Source: Acidimicrobiaceae bacterium (GTDB lineage: Bacteria > Actinomycetota > Acidimicrobiia > Acidimicrobiales > RAAP-2). Taken from it: a stretch of 49,707 nucleotides of DNA. Under the pieces are notes generated by a model. The model ran no database searches. It was not told where the DNA came from and saw only the letters and a list, made by a program, of their open reading frames with translations. This document shows, one piece after another, positions 9,493-18,497 of the stretch; the first letter of the stretch is position 1, and every line of letters starts with the position of its first letter. The position numbers and the translations under genes were made by a program. The stretch lies in contig PLNQ01000055.1 of the NCBI GenBank assembly GCA_003141815.1, forward strand, positions 1-49,707, given 5' to 3'.

Positions 9493-11001
9493 TCAGTGGC
9501 TGGACGCGTCGGCTATCTCGAGGGCGAGTAGCGGTGCCGACGCCTTATTGAGGCACTCTTGGTACTCGAATTCGCCGCGACTGTCCGCCACGACGCCGCC
9601 GCCGGCCTGCACAGTGGCGACACCGTCGCTCAGTGAGAGCGTGCGTATCGTGATCGCGAAGTCGGCGTTTCCCGACAGTGAGAAGTAGCCGACCGCACCG
9701 CCGTAGGGACCCCGGTACACGGGCTCGAACTCGTCGATGAGCTCCATCGCGCGCACCTTGGGCGCGCCGGTCAATGTTCCGGCAGGAAAGAGCGCGTTGA
9801 AAGCGTCGAAGGCGTCGAGACCGTCTTGGAGTTCACCGTCGACGTGACTGACGAGGTGCATGAGGTGAGAGAAGCGCTCGACGTGGGCCAGTCGCTCCAC
9901 GCGAATAGTGCCGGGCTTGGCGACGCGACCAACGTCATTGCGCCCGAGATCGACGAGCATCACGTGCTCCGCGATCTCCTTTTCGTCCACCAGCATCTCG
10001 GCTTCGAGGGCGAGGTCTTCGGCGTCGCTCTCCCCGCGGCGCCTCGTGCCGGCGATGGGTCTCGTACTCACCACGCCGTTGTGCACGCGCATCAACATCT
10101 CGGGGGAGGCGCCGACGATTTGATGATTGCCGGAATCCAAGAGGTACATATATGGTGAGGGGTTAAGTGCGCGAAGGACGCGGTACAAGGTAAGGGGATT
10201 GACGTCGCTCGCTCGTTGGAACTGCTGGCTCGGCACGACTTGAAAGACGTCGCCAGCGAGGATGTACTCCTTAGCGCGTTCGACAATCGCTTCGTACTCA
10301 CCAGCACTGAAGTTGGAAAGTCCCGCCGCGATCGCTCGGATGTCGATGGTGGACTTCAGTTGAGGCGCGGTGGCGACCAGGCGCTCGGCGCTCGAGTCAC
10401 GTCGCGCTGACGGGGTCAACAACGTGGTGACCAGTTCATCGAGTCGTTCGCGCGCTTCGCGGTAGACCTCGCTCGGATCGTCCGCACCGACGAGGGCGAG
10501 GACGACGACGGTAGTCGAGTGGCGCAGATGGTCACAGATCAGCACGGCGCCCGGAAAGGAGAAATCGACGTCGGGCCAGGTCGGTTCGCTCGCTCGACCC
10601 GGCAGTCGCTCGAGTCGGCGAACGTAGTCGTAGGTCACGAAACCAACCGCGCCGCCAACGAAGTCCGGAAGATCACTCGCGACGTGCGTTCGATACTGCG
10701 CCAAGAGTTCGCGCAGTTCGTCCAGGGGCTCGCGGTCGCTCGTTCGCGTCTCGTGGTCCTCGATAACGGTTCGACCGTCTCGCGTCGTCAAGCGCCAGCG
10801 CCGATCGAGACCGATGAACGAGTAACGCCCCGTGGCTTCGCCGAGCGCCGCGCTCTCGAGAAGAAAGATGGCCCGCTCGCCGAGTTCCTGGTAGAGGGAC
10901 ACGGGTGTTTCGCGGTCGAGTTGCAGGGTCACGTGCAGTGGCACCACGTTGAACCCTTGGTCGGTGAGGTCGAGGAACGACGCGAGTTCGAGTGGCTCCA
11001 T
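9493..11001 (-). CDS. trpE: Anthranilate synthase component I
   Basis: LLES motif (FLLESAALGEATGRYSFIG), VVPSQQF, NPSPYMYLLD, RPIAGTRRRGESDAED, GTLTGAPKVRAMELIDEFEPVYRGPYGGAVGYFS. Confidence 0.95.
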   Translation of the reverse strand: MEPLELASFLDLTDQGFNVVPLHVTLQLDRETPVSLYQELGERAIFLLESAALGEATGRYSFIGLDRRWRLTTRDGRTVIEDHETRTSDREPLDELRELLAQYRTHVASDLPDFVGGAVGFVTYDYVRRLERLPGRASEPTWPDVDFSFPGAVLICDHLRHSTTVVVLALVGADDPSEVYREARERLDELVTTLLTPSARRDSSAERLVATAPQLKSTIDIRAIAAGLSNFSAGEYEAIVERAKEYILAGDVFQVVPSQQFQRASDVNPLTLYRVLRALNPSPYMYLLDSGNHQIVGASPEMLMRVHNGVVSTRPIAGTRRRGESDAEDLALEAEMLVDEKEIAEHVMLVDLGRNDVGRVAKPGTIRVERLAHVERFSHLMHLVSHVDGELQDGLDAFDAFNALFPAGTLTGAPKVRAMELIDEFEPVYRGPYGGAVGYFSLSGNADFAITIRTLSLSDGVATVQAGGGVVADSRGEFEYQECLNKASAPLLALEIADASSH

Positions 11002-11041
11002 GACGAAAGGTTAGTGAATTCGCGTCGTAGGCTTGCTCCAG

Positions 11042-11707
11042 ATGTCTGAAGGCCCCTCAATTCTCGTCGTCGATAACTACGACTCTTTCGTCTACAACCT
11101 GGTCCAGTACCTGGGTGAACTCGGCGCGGGCGTGAGCGTGCGACGAAACGACGAGGTCGCGTCGAGCGACGTGGCGATCGGGTCGTTCGACGGGGTGCTC
11201 ATCTCACCGGGACCGGGCTACCCGAGCACGGCGGGAAACTGTTTGGAGATCATTCGCTTCTGCGCCGAGGCTGGACTGCCTCTGCTGGGGGTCTGTCTCG
11301 GTCACCAGGCGCTCGCCGAAGCCTTCGGCGGCACGGTGCTCGTGGCGCCAGAACTTTTGCACGGACGCGCCAGTTTCGTAACGCACGACGATGCGGGCGT
11401 CTTTCAAGGCGTGGCGAATCCGCTCGTCGTTGGTCGCTACCACTCGCTCGTCGTGGTCGACGAAGGCCTGCCCGAAGTTCTCGAGGTGAGCGCCCGGTCG
11501 AACGGACTCATCATGGGTCTTCGTCATCGTTCGCTCGACCTTGAAGGGGTGCAGTTCCACCCTGAGTCGGTGTTGACCCAAGACGGCTACTTGATGCTGG
11601 CGAACTGGCTCGAACGTTGTGGCGCTCGAGGCGTCGTGGCCCGGACGAAGGAACTTGGTCATCGAGCCGACGGCGTCCGCGCGGCGCTACCGCAGCCGCG
11701 CCGTTAA
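11042..11707 (+). CDS. trpG: Anthranilate/para-aminobenzoate synthase glutamine amidotransferase subunit
   Basis: ILVVDNYDSFVYNLVQYLGELGA, ISPGPGYPSTAGN, LLGVCLGHQALAEAFGG, GVQFHPESVLTQDGY. Confidence 0.92.
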   Translation: MSEGPSILVVDNYDSFVYNLVQYLGELGAGVSVRRNDEVASSDVAIGSFDGVLISPGPGYPSTAGNCLEIIRFCAEAGLPLLGVCLGHQALAEAFGGTVLVAPELLHGRASFVTHDDAGVFQGVANPLVVGRYHSLVVVDEGLPEVLEVSARSNGLIMGLRHRSLDLEGVQFHPESVLTQDGYLMLANWLERCGARGVVARTKELGHRADGVRAALPQPRR

Positions 11708-11710
11708 TAC

Positions 11711-13225
11711 TTAGCGGGCAACGCCGTCGACGCGTTGCGCCACGCCAAGGGGATTGCCGTCACGAAGGGCTTCGGGTAGGAGCTCTTCGGGCACGCTCTG
11801 GTACGTCACCGGGCGAAGCCATCGGTCGATACCGCTCGCGCCCACCGACGTCGCCGATGAATTCGTCGTCGCCGGCCACGGACCACCGTGCTGCATGGAC
11901 CAACTGACCCCCACGCCCGTCGGAAAACCATTGGCGATGACGCGCCCGGCCTTCGATTGACCGAGTTCGATGAGCCACGACGCGTCCTCGTCGTGGCTTG
12001 ACGATGTGAAGACGCTGAAGGTGAGGGCGGCGTCGGCACTCTTGAGCGCTGTTTCGAGGTCGTCGCGATCGAGGTAGCGAATGACGATCGCAAGTGGGCC
12101 GAAGCACTCTTCTCGCAACGCCGTTGACGACGGATCGGCGAAGACCGTAGCGGGAACTCCGAAGAGATGAGCGCTCACGCTCGTGCCCTCGTTGCCTTCG
12201 CCCACGAGACGGTTGTTTCCGTCGACGCCGGCGATGGTCACCGAGCCAGACCGAAAGTGATCGGCGATGCCCTCACTCAGCATCGTCATCGACGAGAGTT
12301 CACGAAGTGCCTCCACGAGCGACGTCACCAACGCGTCGCCGGACGGGTCTTGGGGAATGAAGAGGAGTCCGGGCTTGGTGCAGAACTGACCAACGCCCAA
12401 GGTCATCGAGCCCGCGACGCCTGCACCGATCTCGTCGCCTCGCTCTCTCGCGGCGGCGGGGGTGACCACGAGGGGATTGGCCGCGCCTAGTTCGCCGAAG
12501 AAGGGAATGGGCGTGGGTCGTGCGTTCGCGCGAGTCCACAACGCGCGACCAGCCGGGACGGAGCCGGTGAAGCCCACCGCGCTAATTGACGGCGCGTCGA
12601 CGAGGGCGACGCCCGCGTCGAAACCGAAGACGAGACCGAGGAGACCCTCGGGCGCTCCTCCCTTGCGAGCGCCGCGAACGAGCGCGTCGAAAGAGGCCTG
12701 GCTCGTGGCCGGGTGCGAAGGGTGGGCCTTGATCACAACGGGACAGCCCGCGGCGAGGGCCGAGGCGGTATCCCCTCCGGGGACGGAGAAGGCGAAGGGA
12801 AAGTTCGAACTGCCAAAGACAGCAACTGGACCGAGTGGCACGCGCAGTCGTCGGAGGTCGGGCAGTGGACCCATGGGCGAGTCCTTCGCGTGGTCGATGG
12901 AGGCGTGAAGAAAGGCGCCGTCCGCGACGACGTCGGCGAAGAATCGAAGTTGAAAGGCTGTGCGGCGAAGTTCACCCTCGAGTCGAGGTCGTCCGAGCGC
13001 TGTCTCGTCGATGGCGAGCTCGACCAGATTGGCGGCGTCGGCCTCAAGCTCGTCAGCCATCGTGCGCAACAGTTCGGCCCGCCAGGACAGTGGTCGCCAC
13101 GCGAAGTCAATCGCCACCGAAGCGGCGCGCTCCGCCAGAGCGACGACGGCGTCGGCCGTAGTCTCGATGACGGCGAGCTCGCGCTCCGTGCCCGTGGCGG
13201 GATTCCTACTTATGACGTGCGTCAC
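11711..13225 (-). CDS. Aldehyde dehydrogenase, 2,5-dioxovalerate (alpha-ketoglutarate semialdehyde) dehydrogenase-like
   Basis: RNPATGTE, PLGPVAVFGSSNFPFAFSVPGGDTASALAAGCPVVIKAHPSHPATS, GFTGSVPAGRALW, PIPFFGELGAANPLVVTP, GQFCTKPGLLF. Confidence 0.88.
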   Translation of the reverse strand: MTHVISRNPATGTERELAVIETTADAVVALAERAASVAIDFAWRPLSWRAELLRTMADELEADAANLVELAIDETALGRPRLEGELRRTAFQLRFFADVVADGAFLHASIDHAKDSPMGPLPDLRRLRVPLGPVAVFGSSNFPFAFSVPGGDTASALAAGCPVVIKAHPSHPATSQASFDALVRGARKGGAPEGLLGLVFGFDAGVALVDAPSISAVGFTGSVPAGRALWTRANARPTPIPFFGELGAANPLVVTPAAARERGDEIGAGVAGSMTLGVGQFCTKPGLLFIPQDPSGDALVTSLVEALRELSSMTMLSEGIADHFRSGSVTIAGVDGNNRLVGEGNEGTSVSAHLFGVPATVFADPSSTALREECFGPLAIVIRYLDRDDLETALKSADAALTFSVFTSSSHDEDASWLIELGQSKAGRVIANGFPTGVGVSWSMQHGGPWPATTNSSATSVGASGIDRWLRPVTYQSVPEELLPEALRDGNPLGVAQRVDGVAR

Positions 13226-14061
13226 GCGAGCTCACTTTGTCGGTTGGGATAGATCACCGGGGCACCAGGATGCGGCGGAAGAACGGTGACGAGATCGTGG
13301 CCACAGAGCGACGCTAGCGCCAAGCGGTCCAATTGTTCGCCATAGAAGGCGACGTTGGTGGGCGAGAGCACGTACTCGCCGGTCCAGTCCTCGAACAAGA
13401 GTTCCAGTCCTTCTTCGCTCGTCCAGCGCCAGATTTGATTGGGCTGGAAGCACGAGATGAGGAGACCACCACGCGCGTCGAGGGCCAGCCCGTCGGGGAC
13501 GCAGCGCTCCATGGGGATGACGAGTTCGAGTGGCCCACCGCCGAGCGCCATCGCGCTCACCCCGGGCGCACTCGACTCCACGAGCCAGAGTGTCGTACCG
13601 TCGACGCAGAGACCGTTGGCGAAAGCGATCGGTCGTGGCGTCACGTTGGCGGTCGTGCCGTCGGGGTCGATGACGAAGAGTTGGCCGGTGGCTTCGTCGA
13701 ACGATCCCGAGTCGGACACGTAGAGCCGCCCGTCGGGACTGAAGGCTGCGTAGTTGGGATAGTCGATGGCGTCGCCGAAGGATTCGTAGGTGCCCTCATC
13801 GTTGATTCGCCACACCCGGTGGTTACCGGGGTCACAGACGTAGAGGACGCCGCGCGCGTCGAGCGCGAGACCGAGCAGGGCGCCGCCGTGAATCGTCACC
13901 GTCACCGTGGTCGTGCCGTCGAGCTCGACGCGATAGATCTGGCCCGCCTCGCCACCCGCCCAGAGGCAGTGACGTTGGGGATCCCAACAGACACCCTCGA
14001 CGTGATCGAGACCGCTCGCGAGAACCCGGCGATCAAAGTGCGAGGGAATCGGGCTGGTCAT
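13222..14061 (-). CDS. SMP-30/gluconolactonase/LRE family protein (candidate sugar lactonase)
   Basis: LASGLDHVEGVCWDPQRHCLWAGGEAGQIYRVELDG, FANGLCVDGTTLWLVESSAPGV, CVPDGLALDARGGLLISCFQPNQIWRW. Confidence 0.88.
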   Translation of the reverse strand: MTSPIPSHFDRRVLASGLDHVEGVCWDPQRHCLWAGGEAGQIYRVELDGTTTVTVTIHGGALLGLALDARGVLYVCDPGNHRVWRINDEGTYESFGDAIDYPNYAAFSPDGRLYVSDSGSFDEATGQLFVIDPDGTTANVTPRPIAFANGLCVDGTTLWLVESSAPGVSAMALGGGPLELVIPMERCVPDGLALDARGGLLISCFQPNQIWRWTSEEGLELLFEDWTGEYVLSPTNVAFYGEQLDRLALASLCGHDLVTVLPPHPGAPVIYPNRQSELA

Positions 14062-14063
14062 AC

Positions 14064-15221
14064 TTAACGCTTTCTCAGGGTCACGCCCGTCGTCGCGTCA
14101 AAGAAGTGCGCGTGCTCGGGCGATATCTGAACCGAGAGTACGTCACCGACGGCTACCTGGACGCGTGGCCCCATCTTGGCGACGAACGAGGCCCGGCGCG
14201 ATATGTCGCGCAGCGCGTCCTCGTCGTTGCGCGCAAGGTCGGTAGTCGAGTCGACGTGCGAAAGGTGGACCAAGATCTCGGCGCCCAACGCTTCTCGCCG
14301 CTCCACTCGTGTCTTGATCGTGTTCGGGCTTGACGCGTCGGTGATGATGACGTCCTCGGGACGAACGCCGACGACGACGTCGAGTCCGGACGCGGGCAGA
14401 TCGTGCGACGACGTGTAGTGCCAGGGGAGTTCGATGGTCTGGTCGCCGAAGTCCACTTCGACTCGATCGTTACCCGGGCGAACGTGACAGCGTACGAGAT
14501 TCATCGGGGGCGAGCCCATGAAGCCGGCGACGAATTCGTTGGCCGGATGGTCGTAGAGGTCTTGGGGGGTGTCGACCTGCTGGAGCTTGCCACCGCGCAA
14601 GACCGCGACGCGATCACCCATGGTCATCGCCTCCACCTGATCGTGCGTCACGTAGACCGTCGCCACGCCCAAGAGTCGCTGGATGCGGGCGATCTCGAGG
14701 CGCATCTCCACGCGCAACTGGGCGTCGAGGTTCGAGAGCGGCTCGTCCATGAGAAACGCTTGGGGGCTACGGACGATAGCCCGACCCATGGCGACGCGTT
14801 GGCGCTGTCCGCCCGATAACGCCTTCGGTCGACGCTCGAGGAAGTCGGTCAGGTGCAAAATTGACGCCGCTTCACCCACCTTGCGCTTGATCTCACTCTT
14901 GGAGTCGCCGCGAATCTTGAGCGCGAAGCCGATGTTCTTCTCCACGGACATGTGGGGATAGAGGGCGTAGTTCTGAAAGACCATCGCCACGTCGCGATCC
15001 TTGGGCAAGACGTTGTTGACGACGGCGCCGCCGATCGAGAGTGAGCCCGACGTGATGTCCTCAAGGCCGGCCAACATGCGAAGCGCCGTCGTCTTGCCGC
15101 AGCCCGACGGCCCGACGAGCACCATGAACTCACCGTCGGCCACGTGCAACGAGAGTTCGTCCACGGCTCGAATGTCGTCACCGAATACCTTGGTGACCGC
15201 ATCGAAGGTGATCTCTGCCAT
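14064..15221 (-). CDS. ABC transporter ATP-binding protein, UgpC/MsmX/MalK type
   Basis: Walker A GPSGCGKTTALRMLAGLEDITSG, signature LSGGQRQRVAMGRAIVR, Walker B FLMDEPLSNLDAQLR, C-terminal regulatory domain. Confidence 0.95.
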   Translation of the reverse strand: MAEITFDAVTKVFGDDIRAVDELSLHVADGEFMVLVGPSGCGKTTALRMLAGLEDITSGSLSIGGAVVNNVLPKDRDVAMVFQNYALYPHMSVEKNIGFALKIRGDSKSEIKRKVGEAASILHLTDFLERRPKALSGGQRQRVAMGRAIVRSPQAFLMDEPLSNLDAQLRVEMRLEIARIQRLLGVATVYVTHDQVEAMTMGDRVAVLRGGKLQQVDTPQDLYDHPANEFVAGFMGSPPMNLVRCHVRPGNDRVEVDFGDQTIELPWHYTSSHDLPASGLDVVVGVRPEDVIITDASSPNTIKTRVERREALGAEILVHLSHVDSTTDLARNDEDALRDISRRASFVAKMGPRVQVAVGDVLSVQISPEHAHFFDATTGVTLRKR

Positions 15222-15258
15222 TAGTTACTGCTCCTTTGTAGACTTGAGACGGCGCCGT

Positions 15259-16134
15259 TCATCGGTCGATACCCATGGTGAGGCCCTTCACGAGGTAGCG
15301 CTGGAATCCGAGGTATACGACCATCGCCGGAAGCGCGCTGATGAGCGAACCCGCCATGAGTTCGGGGATCGACGTCGTTCGTCCCGCGGCGAGCACGGCC
15401 AGACCCACGGTGATCGGCCGTTCCGAGGTGTTCTGTATGAAGAGGAGACCGACCAGAAGGTCGTCCCAGATCTGAATGAACTGCAGCACGGTCACCGTGG
15501 CGATGGCCGGAACCGCGATGGGCACGACGAGACGCCAGAGTGCGCCAAAGTAACTCAGCCCGTCCACGATGCCCGCTTCGATCAGCTCATCGGGTACACC
15601 GCGGAAGTACGTGGTGAAGAGAAAGACCGAGAACGGGGTGCCGAGGGCGGCGTAGACGAGTATCGCGCCCGTGTAACCACCGGTGAGGCCGAGTTTGGTG
15701 ACGTTGACGAACTCGGGCATCAAGATGGCCTGCAGGGGAACCATCATGGCGCTCACGATGACGAGGAAGACCGCCGTTGAGGTGCGAAAGCGCAACTTCG
15801 AAAAGGCGAAGCCGGCCGGCAGGCCGACGAGGAGGATGATGAGAATCGACGCAGAACAGACGATCGTCGAACTGAGAACTTCCTGGCCGATTGGAATCGT
15901 CGCCGAGAGGCCCTTCCAACTGAGCCACGAGAAGCCGTTGCCCGCGAGGAACTGCGCCTCGGACTTGAGGCTGGTGACGATCATCGCCCAGAAGGGGTAG
16001 AGCATCACGACGGCGATGACCATCATCGCGAAGAAGAGAACCCAACGACCGATCTTCGAGCGACGGTCGCGTGGTGGTCGGGTCGGCTCGTTCGGCGTGT
16101 CGGACTCCTTGGGTGGGGTCATGAGTGTGGTCAT
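15259..16134 (-). CDS. Carbohydrate ABC transporter permease (MalG type)
   Basis: LYPFWAMIVTSLKSEAQFL, EAA-loop ELIEAGIVDGLSYFGALWRLVVPIAVPAIATV. Confidence 0.93.
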   Translation of the reverse strand: MTTLMTPPKESDTPNEPTRPPRDRRSKIGRWVLFFAMMVIAVVMLYPFWAMIVTSLKSEAQFLAGNGFSWLSWKGLSATIPIGQEVLSSTIVCSASILIILLVGLPAGFAFSKLRFRTSTAVFLVIVSAMMVPLQAILMPEFVNVTKLGLTGGYTGAILVYAALGTPFSVFLFTTYFRGVPDELIEAGIVDGLSYFGALWRLVVPIAVPAIATVTVLQFIQIWDDLLVGLLFIQNTSERPITVGLAVLAAGRTTSIPELMAGSLISALPAMVVYLGFQRYLVKGLTMGIDR

Positions 16135-17057
16135 TCGTTCGATCCGATGAGTCGTAGCTGGACGACGCCCACGATTCCCGTGAGGACGAACAAGATCAAG
16201 CCGTAGAGGGCGGCCGTACCGAAGTCACCCTGGTTGAAACCGGTCTGGTAAATGAGGAACTCCATCGTGGTGGTGGCGTACCCGGGACCGCCGCCGGTCA
16301 TCACGAAAATGAGACTAAACAGTGCGGAAAAGAGTGCGATGACGGTCATGACGAAGGCCAACTGGATGAAGCGGCTGAGGTGGGGGAGAGTGATGCTGCG
16401 AAAGATGCGCCAGCGACCGGCGCCGTCGATTCGTGCGGCCTCTTCGAGGCTCGGATCCAGTGTCGCGAGGCCGGTGAGAAAGAGCATGGTGTTGGTCCCG
16501 ATCATCGTGAAGACGAACGTAATACCGAGCGCGCTGAGCGCTGTCGACTCGTAGCCCAACATGTTGGTGTTGACGTGGGAAAAGCCGAGGGCGTGGATGA
16601 TCGAGTTCAACGTCCCCTGGTAGGCGAAGAACCGCTCCGCTACAAGACCGAGCACGACCCACGAGATCGCAGTCGGTAGGAAGTAGATCGAGCGAAAGAT
16701 CCGCCAGCCCGCGACGCGTTGGTGCAATAACACGGCGATGCCGAGCGGCAAACCAAGTGCGAAGGGAACAGCCAGCAAAAGGAGCGCGTTGTTGCGAAGG
16801 GCTGTCCAGAGATTGGTGTTATGAAAGGCCTGGGACCACGTAGACGGACCGATCCACGTCGAGGTCAGCCCGTTCCACTGGGTGAAGGAGTAGTAGATCG
16901 CTTGGCCGATTGGCACGCCGATGAAACCGATCACCAGCGCGATCGCGGGCAGCGTGAAGAGAAATCCAGCGACCTGGCGTCGTCGACGCAGGGTCATTCG
17001 CCGTACGCGCGGCGCGTTCGAGACAACGACACTCATGTTGGTACTTCGTTCACTCAA
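16131..17057 (-). CDS. Sugar ABC transporter permease (MalF type)
   Basis: FLFTLPAIALVIGFIGVPIGQAIYYSFTQWNG, EEAARIDGAGRWRIFRSITLPHLSRFIQLAFVMTVI. Confidence 0.93.
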   Translation of the reverse strand: MSERSTNMSVVVSNAPRVRRMTLRRRRQVAGFLFTLPAIALVIGFIGVPIGQAIYYSFTQWNGLTSTWIGPSTWSQAFHNTNLWTALRNNALLLLAVPFALGLPLGIAVLLHQRVAGWRIFRSIYFLPTAISWVVLGLVAERFFAYQGTLNSIIHALGFSHVNTNMLGYESTALSALGITFVFTMIGTNTMLFLTGLATLDPSLEEAARIDGAGRWRIFRSITLPHLSRFIQLAFVMTVIALFSALFSLIFVMTGGGPGYATTTMEFLIYQTGFNQGDFGTAALYGLILFVLTGIVGVVQLRLIGSNE

Positions 17058-17073
17058 TTTCCAATCAATTTAA

Positions 17074-17123
17074 ATGACCGTCCCCACCCAACTCGATCTC
17101 TCGAGACGGGTGGGGACGGTCAT
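17074..17123 (-). terminator. Strong intra-operon stem-loop (16-bp perfect arms) between the solute-binding protein and permease genes
   Basis: ATGACCGTCCCCACCC (17074-17089) / GGGTGGGGACGGTCAT (17108-17123), 18-nt loop; T-rich tract follows in minus-strand transcription direction. Confidence 0.8.
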
Positions 17124-17133
17124 CACGTACTAC

Positions 17134-18432
17134 TTATCCGACGAAGCCCGACTTGCTTCGCTGCGCAGCGGGCAACTGCTTCCAGGCTTGAGCCATGTTC
17201 TGCAGCGCCGAGATGGCCGACTGCTGGTTGGCGAGCACTGCGGGCAGTACCTTGTCAGCGGCATTACCGACGTTGACCTGGATGTAGTTGTCCATCATCG
17301 GGTATGGCGTCATGTGGTTCACCGTAACGAAGTTCAGCATCTGCTGGTTCACGGGGTTCGACGTCGTTAGTCCCTTGATGTCCGGGATGAGGCCAGCGTT
17401 GTTGATGATGCCGCCGGCTTGGGTCGTCGTGAGGAAGTCCAAGAACCTGAAGGCTGCGGTCTTGTTCTTCGAATACTTCGTCACCGAGAAACCGTCACCG
17501 GGATACTCGACGACGCCCTTGATCGGCGTGACGGAGTAGGGCGGTACGAAGGCAGCCACGTTGCTACCCATCGTGGTCGTGTACTGCTTGGTGTCCCACG
17601 TGCCGTCGATCATCATTGCCGCGTTGCCCTTTTCGAACTGCTGGATGTTGGCGGTATTGGTCAACACGTCGTTGTTGGTGTAGCCGAGCTTCTGCAACGT
17701 TGCCCAGTTCTTCAACTGGGTCACGTTCGCCGACGACGTCCACGGGATGGCGCCGTCGTAGAGGCCCTTCCAGTTCACCAACGAATGAGCGCCGATCATC
17801 AGGTAGCTCATGTCGTACCACGGGTAGAACTCGGTGCTGATGGCCTGTCCACCGTTGCCGTAGACGATGGGCTGGACGCCAATGGTCTTGAGCAACTTGC
17901 AGTCGGCCATGAGCTGGGCCCAGTCCGTGGGTACGGTCTTTATGCCCGCTTTCGCGAAGAGCTTCTTGTTGTAGAAGCCGATGTAGAACTGCGTTTCGAG
18001 TGGCATGACGTAGGCACCCTTTGACGCGTCAAAGTTGGGCGCTTCCCACTGCAGGCCTTCCATCTTCGCCAAGTCCGCGGCGGGTACGTTGCCCTTCAAG
18101 TTCACGAGATAGCTCGAGTACTGAAGGTCGTAAATGCCCGTCCACATGACCGCGAGGTCCGGTCCGTTGCCCGAGACCGCGGCCGACTGGAGCAACTGGA
18201 AGTAGTTCGTGCCCGGTTGGGCGACGATCTTGATGCTGATGTTCGGGTTCAGTTTCTCGAAGGCCTTGACGAGGTTCGTCGTGGCCACCGCGTTCTGCTC
18301 AGTGCCGTAGTTCTGCCAAAGCGTCAAGGTCGTTGTGGAGCTGGCGGAGGCTGGTCCGGTGGCGTAAAACGTCCCCGCCAGCATCAAGGCGGCCGTCGCC
18401 GCCCCAATTCCTCTGGTTCGTATCCGTTTCAA
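17134..18432 (-). CDS. Extracellular solute-binding protein of a sugar ABC transporter
   Basis: Signal-like N-terminus (RGIGAATAALMLAGTFYATGPASA), TLTLWQNYGTEQNAVATTNLVKAFEKLNPNISIKIV; TTG start at 18432 preceded by GGGAGAACAACC; ORF track extends to 18501. Confidence 0.9.
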   Translation of the reverse strand: MKRIRTRGIGAATAALMLAGTFYATGPASASSTTTLTLWQNYGTEQNAVATTNLVKAFEKLNPNISIKIVAQPGTNYFQLLQSAAVSGNGPDLAVMWTGIYDLQYSSYLVNLKGNVPAADLAKMEGLQWEAPNFDASKGAYVMPLETQFYIGFYNKKLFAKAGIKTVPTDWAQLMADCKLLKTIGVQPIVYGNGGQAISTEFYPWYDMSYLMIGAHSLVNWKGLYDGAIPWTSSANVTQLKNWATLQKLGYTNNDVLTNTANIQQFEKGNAAMMIDGTWDTKQYTTTMGSNVAAFVPPYSVTPIKGVVEYPGDGFSVTKYSKNKTAAFRFLDFLTTTQAGGIINNAGLIPDIKGLTTSNPVNQQMLNFVTVNHMTPYPMMDNYIQVNVGNAADKVLPAVLANQQSAISALQNMAQAWKQLPAAQRSKSGFVG

Positions 18433-18457
18433 GGTTGTTCTCCCATAAATAACTCGA

Positions 18458-18472
18458 AGTTCACGGTGAACT
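18458..18472. promoter_or_regulatory. Candidate operator: perfect odd palindrome upstream of the solute-binding protein
   Basis: AGTTCAC-G-GTGAACT, 26 bp upstream of the inferred TTG start. Confidence 0.4.
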
Positions 18473-18497
18473 CCAACTCTCTTGAAGCTTGCACTTC

